In this document: one piece after another, positions 1 through 5,950 of the stretch | Layout of the letters: each line of letters starts with the position of its first letter | Position numbering within the stretch: the stretch's first letter is position 1 | Assembly (NCBI GenBank): GCA_002431345.1 | Contig: DJEN01000042.1 | Coordinates: forward strand, 1-42,085 | DNA: 42,085 nucleotides | Direction: 5' to 3' | DNA from: Megasphaera sp. UBA5897 | Lineage (GTDB): Bacteria > Bacillota > Negativicutes > Veillonellales > Megasphaeraceae | Notes under the pieces: generated by a model | Seen by the model: the letters and a program-made list of their open reading frames with translations, nothing else | Told to the model about the DNA's origin: nothing | The model's database searches: none | Translations under genes and position numbers: made by a program

Positions 1-190
1 TTCTGGCCGCACAGAAAGAAAAGTACATTGCATATGTAAATGGCAAGTTTACCAACTCATATGTAGGTCAAAGGGATATTCCCTTATACTCCGTATCTTT
101 TTTTTCGGCGGCACGAAAAAGAATGAATACTCGAGGGCGCAGGGATACTTTCCCTGCATTCTAGCCGCGCAGAAAGAAAAAGTATATTTA
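1..190. repeat. Degenerate direct repeats, apparently non-coding
   Basis: Three related segments are visible at about 1-29, 104-130 and 160-190. Each has a GC-rich core of the type GGCCGCACAG or AGCCGCGCAG followed by an A-rich GAAAGAAAAAG tract. Between them lie two short related hairpins, AAGGGA-TAT-TCCCTT near 70-85 and GCAGGGA-TACT-TTCCCTGC near 139-157. Forward frame 3 is open from the window edge to a stop near 163 and frame 2 to about 199. The similar peptide (AAQKEK) occurs in a different frame in each copy, which argues for a DNA repeat rather than a protein. The array runs off the left edge, so its real size is unknown. Confidence 0.5.
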
Positions 191-238
191 AACAGATAGG
201 GGAGAATATATGGAAAAAAAGAGAAAACTGCAAACTAC

Positions 239-270
239 AAAAGGCCATCGCCGAAGCGACAGCCTTTTTT
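239..270 (-). terminator. Rho-independent terminator of the acrylate operon
   Basis: Read on the minus strand, this is a 13-bp stem including two G-U pairs. It is capped by a UUCG tetraloop (GUCGC-UUCG-GCGAU) and followed by UUUUGU. It lies about 65 nt past the acyl-CoA dehydrogenase stop codon. The UUCG loop only forms in the minus-strand RNA, which fixes the working direction. Confidence 0.8.
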
Positions 271-333
271 CACGTATGCATCTATTTTTGATAATGGGAT
301 TTTGAAAGGAAGTGATTTTTGTAAAACAGTTGA

Positions 334-1482
334 TTACCGGAGGATAGCGCCAGAAATAATCATCTGCTGAACCTGGTTGGTGCCTTCGTAGATCTGAGTG
401 ATCTTAGCATCACGCATGTAGCGTTCAACCGGATATTCACGAGTAAAGCCATAACCACCAAATACCTGTACAGCATCTGTAGTAACCTGCATAGCAATAT
501 CAGAAGCATATTTTTTAGCAACAGCAGCATCTACAGAGTAGGATTTAACGTCAGGCTGGCCCATTTTCCAAGCAGCTTTGTATACAGCCAAACGAGCTGT
601 TTCAATTTTGAGTTTCATGTCAGCGAGCATGAAAGCAATAGCCTGGAATTTAGCAATCGGTTTGCCGAACTGTGTACGTTCTTTAGCGTATTTAACAGCT
701 TCGTTGTAAGCACCTTCTGCAATGCCGAGAGCCTGTGCGCCAACGCCAATACGGCCGCCGTCCAATGTCATCATAGCGATTTTGAAGCCTTCGCCTTCTT
801 TACCGAGGAGGTGGTCAGCAGGGATACGAACGTTCTGGAAAACGAGTTCACGCTGTACGGAAGCGCGGATACCCATTTTAACTTCTTTTTTACCATAGGT
901 GAAGCCTTCCATGCCTTTTTCTACAATGAAAGCGCTCATGCCTTTAGCACCTTTGGATTTATCAGTAGCTGCGAATACAACTGTGATATCAGCTTCGCCG
1001 CCGTTTGTGTTGAAGACTTTGGAGCCGTTCAATGTGTAGCTGCCATCTTCGTTTTTCGTAGCAACAGTAGAACCGTTCAATGCATCAGTGCCGGCATTCG
1101 GTTCAGTAAGGCCAAATGCACCAAGTTTTGTGCCTTCTGCCAACGGTTTTAAGAATTTCTGTTTCTGTTCAGCTGTGCCGAATTTCCAAATAGGCCAGGA
1201 GCAGAGCATGGTGTGAACTTCAAAGCTCAATGCGATGGAAGGGTCAACTTTAGCAACTTCTTCTGTAGCGAGAACAACGCTGACGAAGTCTGCGCCAACA
1301 CCGCCGTTTTCTTCTTCCCAAGGAATACCGAGAAGACCGAGTGTGCCCATTTCATCTACGATAGAACGATCGAAAACTTCTTTTTCGTCGCGGTCTTTAA
1401 CCGTTAAAGCCAATTTTTTTTCAGCAAAATCTTTTGCAAGATTAGCGATATCCTGCTGCATTTCACTAAGTTTGAAATCCAT
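334..1482 (-). CDS. Short-chain acyl-CoA dehydrogenase, probable acryloyl-CoA reductase
   Basis: This is a 382-residue FAD-dependent acyl-CoA dehydrogenase of normal short-chain family length. The central GAFGLTEPNAGTD motif (flavin and substrate contact) and the C-terminal IYEGTNQ motif, whose Glu is the usual catalytic base, are both present. I chose the ATG at 1482 because AGGAGG lies 9 nt upstream; an in-frame ATG at 1509 lies upstream of that ribosome site. As the last gene of the pct-lcd operon, its likely job is reduction of acryloyl-CoA to propionyl-CoA in the cytoplasm, with electrons from an ETF. No etfAB genes are in the window. It resembles, but is not, the M. elsdenii butyryl-CoA dehydrogenase I remember, so a butyryl-CoA role remains possible. 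Family assignment is firm; the substrate is inferred from context. Confidence 0.88.
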   Translation of the reverse strand: MDFKLSEMQQDIANLAKDFAEKKLALTVKDRDEKEVFDRSIVDEMGTLGLLGIPWEEENGGVGADFVSVVLATEEVAKVDPSIALSFEVHTMLCSWPIWKFGTAEQKQKFLKPLAEGTKLGAFGLTEPNAGTDALNGSTVATKNEDGSYTLNGSKVFNTNGGEADITVVFAATDKSKGAKGMSAFIVEKGMEGFTYGKKEVKMGIRASVQRELVFQNVRIPADHLLGKEGEGFKIAMMTLDGGRIGVGAQALGIAEGAYNEAVKYAKERTQFGKPIAKFQAIAFMLADMKLKIETARLAVYKAAWKMGQPDVKSYSVDAAVAKKYASDIAMQVTTDAVQVFGGYGFTREYPVERYMRDAKITQIYEGTNQVQQMIISGAILR

Positions 1483-1514
1483 GATGTAATTCCTCCTAAG
1501 ATTATACATATATA

Positions 1515-1536
1515 TTTAAAAGCAGTTGCTTTTAAA
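1515..1536. repeat. 10-bp inverted repeat just upstream of the dehydrogenase ribosome site
   Basis: TTTAAAAGCA and TGCTTTTAAA form a perfect inverted repeat separated by GT. It sits about 20 nt before the AGGAGG of the acyl-CoA dehydrogenase in the same transcript. No T-run follows in the minus direction, so it looks like an RNA structure or a protein site rather than a terminator. Confidence 0.5.
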
Positions 1537-1574
1537 TCAAAATAACATGCAGAAATAGGGTAGATATATCATTT

Positions 1575-1620
1575 CTGCAGTGGATAGTACCTGATATGTA
1601 TCAGATACTATCCACTGCAG
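1575..1620 (-). promoter_or_regulatory. Near-perfect 46-nt hairpin between lcdB and the dehydrogenase
   Basis: Arms 1575-1596 and 1599-1620 pair over 21 bp with a single C/A mismatch and a 2-nt centre. CTGCAG is at both ends. In the minus-strand transcript the hairpin is followed by AAATGATATATC, so it is not an intrinsic terminator. It is probably an intercistronic RNA element (message stabiliser, processing site or attenuator) or a small palindromic repeat. Confidence 0.65.
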
Positions 1621-1640
1621 GGGAATCCCGAAGGGTTCCC
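1621..1640 (-). promoter_or_regulatory. Second intercistronic hairpin with UUCG tetraloop
   Basis: In the minus-strand RNA, GGGAACCC-UUCG-GGAUUCCC forms an 8-position stem with one C/A mismatch and a stable UUCG loop. It directly precedes the larger hairpin at 1575-1620 in the lcdB-dehydrogenase gap. No uridine tract follows. Confidence 0.55.
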
Positions 1641-1687
1641 GCTGGCAGTCATAGTCATTCGTAATGAATGAGAAATATACGTATCTA

Positions 1688-2806
1688 TTAGAGGATTTCG
1701 GAGAAAGCCTGAATACGTGTACGAATCTGTTCGAGAGAAGGAGATTCGAGGTCAACGTCAACAACAGTGTAACGAAGACCGGCTTTTTCGAATTCAACTT
1801 TGTAAATAGGATAGTCGAATTCTTCAGGGTCGCAGAAACGCATCATGCAGATAACGACAGCGTCAGCGTCATATTTTTTAGCCATGTCGATAAGCATCTG
1901 TCCACGAGGTTTGTCCGGGTTCATAGCGAGCGGGCAGCCATCGAAGTCCTGCCACCACTGAGCGAGCTGTTCGAGCGGATCAATGCCGGAAGGAACGTCG
2001 TTACGATACTGACGGGATTCCTGAGCGAGGTCATCAGCTACGACGGCGATGTTGAATTCGCTGAAGATATCGAGGAATTCATCCGGTTCAGCCATAATAC
2101 CGGAAAGAATAACTTTCTTGCCATTCCAAGGCTGTACTTTTTCAGCTTTGACAGCGTCGATTAATTCACGAACCAATTTGGTGTGTTCAGATTTGTCCAT
2201 GAACCAACGAGCTTTGATAACGTCATGACGTTTTACAGGAGTGAAGATCTGCGGATACTGAGCAGCGACATCGCAGAATTCACGCATAACCTGACGGTTT
2301 TCGTTGTAGACTTTGATAGCTTCCTGAAGAGCCATATCTGTAATTTTTACGTTTAAGATGCGTTCCAATTCGCTGCGAACGTGTTCGTATTCTGCTTTAA
2401 GGAAGTCAACAGCAGCCTGGATTTTACGGTTCTGCGGATGTGTGAAAACAACAACCGGAGCTTTACCGTGCCATTTCTGGCTCATGCAACGGAGTGTATC
2501 GCAAGGAACGGAGAAGATAACAGCATCGAGGCAGTCATATGTGCCGTTGAGCTGTAATTCCATGTCAGCCTGCATCAAAGAACAAGCGAATGGAGGTAAA
2601 TATGTACGAGCTGCGGAAATGGTCGGTTTCTGTGCGCCGAACAAACCAACAGGGAGATAACCTGCGGCATATACGATTTCTTCCGGAGCGTAGTACGGCA
2701 TAATACCTACAAGACCTTTGCCTTGTTTTTTATATTCTAAAACCGTTTTTTTAGGATGGTTTGCTACTTCTTGTAATTTGCTGATAAGTTCATCAATCTT
2801 GCTCAT
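1688..2806 (-). CDS. lcdB: (R)-lactoyl-CoA dehydratase, beta subunit
   Basis: This 372-residue protein belongs to the 2-hydroxyacyl-CoA dehydratase D-component (HgdB/FldC/LcdB) family. With LcdA it forms the oxygen-sensitive heterodimer that removes water from (R)-lactoyl-CoA to give acryloyl-CoA. That reaction needs one-electron activation by LcdC. The sequence shows the family N-terminus (VGIMPYYAPEEIVYAAG), Cys75 in FACSLMQ, Cys102 and Cys107 in PCDTLRC, and Cys320 and Cys325 in CMMRFCDPEEF, which are candidate [4Fe-4S] ligands. Its ATG shares one base with the lcdA stop codon (TAATG), so translation is probably coupled and equimolar. Substrate choice over other 2-hydroxyacyl-CoAs rests on the neighbouring pct. 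Confidence 0.9.
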   Translation of the reverse strand: MSKIDELISKLQEVANHPKKTVLEYKKQGKGLVGIMPYYAPEEIVYAAGYLPVGLFGAQKPTISAARTYLPPFACSLMQADMELQLNGTYDCLDAVIFSVPCDTLRCMSQKWHGKAPVVVFTHPQNRKIQAAVDFLKAEYEHVRSELERILNVKITDMALQEAIKVYNENRQVMREFCDVAAQYPQIFTPVKRHDVIKARWFMDKSEHTKLVRELIDAVKAEKVQPWNGKKVILSGIMAEPDEFLDIFSEFNIAVVADDLAQESRQYRNDVPSGIDPLEQLAQWWQDFDGCPLAMNPDKPRGQMLIDMAKKYDADAVVICMMRFCDPEEFDYPIYKVEFEKAGLRYTVVDVDLESPSLEQIRTRIQAFSEIL

Positions 2807-4095
2807 TAGTGATTGCCTCCTTCATTGGCTTTCTTTTCGTCCATTGTTTCGCACAATGCTTCTACACGCGTATCAAACTGTGCTTCCGAGAAGTTACGCG
2901 GATCTGTCTGGTCACCGTCGAAGATAACGTACGGAACACCGAGGTTTTTCTGAATGCGTTTGCCGCCTTCATCATTGAGGAGGCTCATGTTTTTGCAGGA
3001 ACGGTTCTGATGCATGATCAAGCCATCGCATTTGCCATCACGAACGATGCTTTCCAATACTTCACCGCGGCGTTCGAGGCAGCAGTTGATGTATGTACGG
3101 GTATATGCTTCAGCCATGGATTCGAGGTTGCCCGGTTCGTAGGAAACATCCCACATGCCAGGATATGCGGAACCTGTCATCAAAGCACCTTTACCTTTTA
3201 ATTCTTTAAATGTGTGACCCAAAGCAATCCATACGGCAATACCTTCCCAAGTTACACGAGTTTTTTCGTTTTCGCCAAAAGCCCATTTTTTAGCAGCAAC
3301 TTTAGCATCTAATTCTTTGATCAATTTGTTGAATGTGATTTCAGCATAGTCGAGATCACGAGCTGCTACGGCAAGGCCCATGTAGTTGAAGAGGTCAAAG
3401 CCGTTGAGCGGGGATGGTTTGTAGCAGAGGTAGGAAGCAATTTTGTTCCAAGCTGCGATAGAACGCTGTGTCTGTTTCTGTACTTCGAAGAATTTTTCGT
3501 AGTTGAACGGACGGCCGCAGAGTTCTTCGAGCTGTTTAATAGCGTGTTTGAATTCGCCTACGATATACTGTTTAGACTGTTTTGTAACAGGATATTCGTG
3601 GTTGAACGGTACGTCGATGGTAATCAAAGGAATATTCAATTCTTTTGCCAAGTTTTCGTACCATTTCAGCAACGTGTTGCAGATGTTGTTGCATGTGAGG
3701 ATAACATCCGGCAAAGGAATACGGGATGCCGGAGATTTTTTCAATACGTCCGGTTCTTCACCGCCGTTTAAAGCCTGTTGTTTGAGGCATTCCATGTAGC
3801 CCATGTTGACACGGCAGTAGGAACAGATGTCCTGGTTGTAGCCTTTGTTTTCAGCAACTTCGAGCATATCCGGAGCACCATGACGTGCGCCAATGCCAGC
3901 AGCATGTGTTTCAGGGAATACAACAGCAATGTCCATAGCTGTGCAGAATTCAGGAGGTGCTACAGAAGCAGCCCAGCATACGAGACGGCCTTCTTTTTTT
4001 GCTTTTCTAGCATCTTCATCGACTTTTGGCAGGAAATAGCCGAGCGCGTCTTTGGCGCTCATGCTTTCGATATCTACTGCTTTTTCTTCACTCAT
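2806..4095 (-). CDS. lcdA: (R)-lactoyl-CoA dehydratase, alpha subunit
   Basis: This 429-residue subunit belongs to the 2-hydroxyacyl-CoA dehydratase alpha family and matches the approximately 428 residues known for LcdA. Candidate iron-sulfur cysteines are Cys91 and Cys94 (DICSYCRVNMG), Cys135 and Cys139 (LTCNNICNT) and Cys367 (QNRSCKNMS); in this family three cysteines per subunit hold a [4Fe-4S] cluster. The ATG at 4095 has AAAGGAGAG just upstream. The stop codon overlaps the start of lcdB by one base. An 81-nt gap containing a hairpin separates it from lcdC. A 2-hydroxyglutaryl- or 2-hydroxyisocaproyl-CoA enzyme would look similar, but pct and the final dehydrogenase point to lactate. Confidence 0.9.
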   Translation of the reverse strand: MSEEKAVDIESMSAKDALGYFLPKVDEDARKAKKEGRLVCWAASVAPPEFCTAMDIAVVFPETHAAGIGARHGAPDMLEVAENKGYNQDICSYCRVNMGYMECLKQQALNGGEEPDVLKKSPASRIPLPDVILTCNNICNTLLKWYENLAKELNIPLITIDVPFNHEYPVTKQSKQYIVGEFKHAIKQLEELCGRPFNYEKFFEVQKQTQRSIAAWNKIASYLCYKPSPLNGFDLFNYMGLAVAARDLDYAEITFNKLIKELDAKVAAKKWAFGENEKTRVTWEGIAVWIALGHTFKELKGKGALMTGSAYPGMWDVSYEPGNLESMAEAYTRTYINCCLERRGEVLESIVRDGKCDGLIMHQNRSCKNMSLLNDEGGKRIQKNLGVPYVIFDGDQTDPRNFSEAQFDTRVEALCETMDEKKANEGGNH

Positions 4096-4138
4096 TACAA
4101 TCTCTCCTTTTATCGGTTGGATAAGCTAATGTACTATT

Positions 4139-4167
4139 TATGTCATCTTCCCAAGAGGGAAGACATA
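4139..4167 (-). promoter_or_regulatory. Bulged hairpin between lcdC and lcdA
   Basis: TATGTC (4139-4144) and TTCCC (4148-4152) pair with GGGAA (4157-4161) and GACATA (4162-4167). This leaves a 3-nt bulge and a 4-nt loop. It sits between the lcdC stop and the lcdA ribosome site and has no downstream T-run. It may set the ratio of catalytic activator to abundant dehydratase; that role is inference. Confidence 0.5.
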
Positions 4168-4176
4168 ACCTTATTT

Positions 4177-4953
4177 TTATTTAGCAACTTTTTCATAAGC
4201 AATCAAGGCGGCACCTAAGGCACCAACTGCTTGTGGGTGAGCTGCTACACGGACGGGAACGCCCAATTCTTTGGAAATGGCATCGACAACGCCGGGGTCG
4301 CGGGAACCGCCGCCGGTCATTGTCAGATCTGCACCGACGCCAACACGGCGCACGAGAGCGCTGGCCTTGCTGGCGATGGAGCGGTGAACACCGGCTACAA
4401 TGTCTTCTTTCGGAATATTTTTAGACAGTAGGGAAATGACTTCTGATTCAGCAAATACAGTGCAAGTGCTGCTGACAGCTGCCGGATGCTGGGATTTAAA
4501 ATACCAGTCACCCATTTCAGACATTGGAATTTCCAATACTTTAGACATGACATCGAGAAAACGACCTGTGCCAGCGGCGCATTTATCGTTCATGGCAAAC
4601 TGCATGACCAAACCTGCGTTGTTTAGCTTAATCGCTTTGACGTCCTGACCGCCAATATCCAAAATGGTCGTCGTGCCGGGGCATTCAAATATAGCGCCTT
4701 TGGCATGGCACGTGATTTCACTCACTTCACCTTTGGCTGCGACGACATTGAAACGGCCATATCCTGTGGCAATAACATTTGCCATATCGTCTAATGTCAA
4801 ATTGGTATCTTTAAATACTTCTTCTAAGACACGTTCCGGACCAGTAGAGCCGGTACCAATTTCAATGACTGCTTGTGCAATGATATTTTTACCATCTTCT
4901 AAGATAACGGCTTTAGAAGATGAAGAGCCAACATCAATTCCAAGTGTATACAT
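4177..4953 (-). CDS. lcdC: Lactoyl-CoA dehydratase activator (archerase, ASKHA ATPase)
   Basis: This is a 258-residue BadF/BadG/HgdC-type ATPase. As a homodimer with one bridging [4Fe-4S] cluster it uses ATP to push an electron into LcdAB. Visible features are the N-terminal phosphate loop (GIDVGSSSSKAV), DIGGQD near residue 99, the two cluster cysteines Cys125 (NDKCAAGTGRF) and Cys164 (SSTCTVFAESEV), and the C-terminal adenosine motif TGGGSRDPG. I start at ATG 4953 (MYTLGIDVGS), which has GGAAAGGAT upstream. An in-frame ATG at 4989 would add 12 residues but lacks a ribosome site. It lies between the VOC gene and lcdA in the acrylate operon. The call is firm at family level; the partner is inferred from context. 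Confidence 0.92.
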   Translation of the reverse strand: MYTLGIDVGSSSSKAVILEDGKNIIAQAVIEIGTGSTGPERVLEEVFKDTNLTLDDMANVIATGYGRFNVVAAKGEVSEITCHAKGAIFECPGTTTILDIGGQDVKAIKLNNAGLVMQFAMNDKCAAGTGRFLDVMSKVLEIPMSEMGDWYFKSQHPAAVSSTCTVFAESEVISLLSKNIPKEDIVAGVHRSIASKASALVRRVGVGADLTMTGGGSRDPGVVDAISKELGVPVRVAAHPQAVGALGAALIAYEKVAK

Positions 4954-4982
4954 ATTTCTTATATCCTTTCCACATACTGCCG

Positions 4983-5003
4983 ACATCAAGTATATATTGA
5001 TGT
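4983..5003 (-). promoter_or_regulatory. Hairpin between the VOC gene and lcdC
   Basis: ACATCAA and TTGATGT form a 7-bp stem with a 7-nt loop, immediately after the VOC stop codon and about 30 nt before the lcdC start. There is no uridine tract. It is one of several stem-loops at the gene junctions of this operon. Confidence 0.4.
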
Positions 5004-5008
5004 ACTTA

Positions 5009-5899
5009 TTATTTATTGTAGTTAATCGGAGCGACAGTCTGTACGTATTCTACGAGAATACCCTGGTCTGTGCTCGGACGGCGGAAGTTGACGATAATGT
5101 CATCAGTACCCTGAACGGCTTTCTTTTCAAGCATGCAGCCTGGGCATTCTTTTTCCATGTGTTGGCGAACGGCTTCGACATCATCGACTTCAAATGCGAG
5201 GTGGGCAATGCCGCCTTTGCCGTTGTTGAATTTAGTCAACACGCCTTCGTGCGGAATAATCATTTCGAGCGGTGTGCTGTATTCACCTTTCTTAGTGAAA
5301 ATGAGGTCTGCATGGTATGCATCGACGAAGCCGGAGTAGTCTACTTCGAGGCCGTTTGTTTTGATGAAAGCCTGAGCCTGTTCCATTGTCGGAAGAACGA
5401 TGCCGACATGGTGGAGACGCATTGGATGCCATGTATCATGAAGTTCGCCGGCTTTCCCTAATTTTTCAAATGGATTTACGCCGTGACCCTTAATAGGAGC
5501 TGTTGTTTGTACGTATTCTACGAGAATACCTTGGTTTGTGCTTGGACGACGGAAGTTGACGATAATGTCGTCTGTACCCTGAACGGCTCTCTTTTCAAGC
5601 ATGCAACCCGGGCATTCAGCTTCCATTTCCTGACGAACCGCTTCGACATCGTCGACTTCAAAAGCGATATGAGCGATACCGCCTTTGCCGCCATTGAATT
5701 TGGTTAAAACGCCTTCATGAGGGATAATCATTTCGAGAGGGCTGCAGAATGGGCCTTTTTTAGTGAAAATCAAATCAGCGTGATAGGCGTTAACAAATCC
5801 GGCATAGTCAATTTCAAGACCATTAGCCTGAATAAAGTCGTGTGCTTGTTGTAATGTAGGAAGTACAATACCTACGTGGTGCAATCTCATTGGTTTCAT
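5009..5899 (-). CDS. Tandem VOC-domain protein, candidate 2-hydroxyacyl-CoA epimerase
   Basis: This 296-residue protein consists of two nearly identical vicinal-oxygen-chelate domains (residues 4-136 and 160-292) joined by a 23-residue linker. By eye they differ at about 20 of 133 positions (roughly 85 percent identity). Each copy has the likely metal ligands of the methylmalonyl-CoA epimerase/glyoxalase group: His8, His77, Glu128 and His164, His233, Glu284, in RLHHVGIV, GIAH(I/L)AFEVDD and GILVEYVQ. Stand-alone epimerases have about 135-150 residues, so this is a duplication and fusion. The ATG at 5899 is 11 nt from AAGGAG; another at 5908 is too close to it. It sits between pct and lcdC. 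Possible roles are stereochemical conversion of lactoyl-CoA, another CoA epimerase, or aldehyde detoxification. The function is not established. Confidence 0.8.
   Translation of the reverse strand: MKPMRLHHVGIVLPTLQQAHDFIQANGLEIDYAGFVNAYHADLIFTKKGPFCSPLEMIIPHEGVLTKFNGGKGGIAHIAFEVDDVEAVRQEMEAECPGCMLEKRAVQGTDDIIVNFRRPSTNQGILVEYVQTTAPIKGHGVNPFEKLGKAGELHDTWHPMRLHHVGIVLPTMEQAQAFIKTNGLEVDYSGFVDAYHADLIFTKKGEYSTPLEMIIPHEGVLTKFNNGKGGIAHLAFEVDDVEAVRQHMEKECPGCMLEKKAVQGTDDIIVNFRRPSTDQGILVEYVQTVAPINYNK
5024..5890 (-). repeat. Intragenic direct repeat (two VOC modules)
   Basis: The modules occupy 5492-5890 (N-terminal) and 5024-5422 (C-terminal), a period of 468 bp. Nucleotide similarity is also high. Both ends, for example, share the block ACGTATTCTACGAGAATACC and the block GGAAGTTGACGATAATGTC on the plus strand. 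This suggests a fairly recent duplication or ongoing gene conversion. Confidence 0.9.
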
Positions 5900-5950
5900 G
5901 ATATGCATGTCTCCTTTTTTATAATTGTTATATATATACGATAGAGCAGA

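Noticed and set aside
210..305. 31-codon frame with a good AGGGGAG ribosome site on the plus strand
   Set aside because: It runs straight through the UUCG terminator of the acrylate operon, has no recognisable composition or domain, and sits beside non-coding repeats. Conservation would be needed to revive it.
1664..2164. 166-codon plus-strand frame opposite lcdB
   Set aside because: It is antisense to a well-supported dehydratase gene and shows no independent evidence of translation.
2806..4095. Reading the dehydratase as 2-hydroxyglutaryl- or 2-hydroxyisocaproyl-CoA specific
   Set aside because: The adjacent pct is nearly the Megasphaera propionate CoA-transferase and the operon ends in a short-chain acyl-CoA dehydrogenase, which fits lactate. 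Biochemistry could still overturn this.
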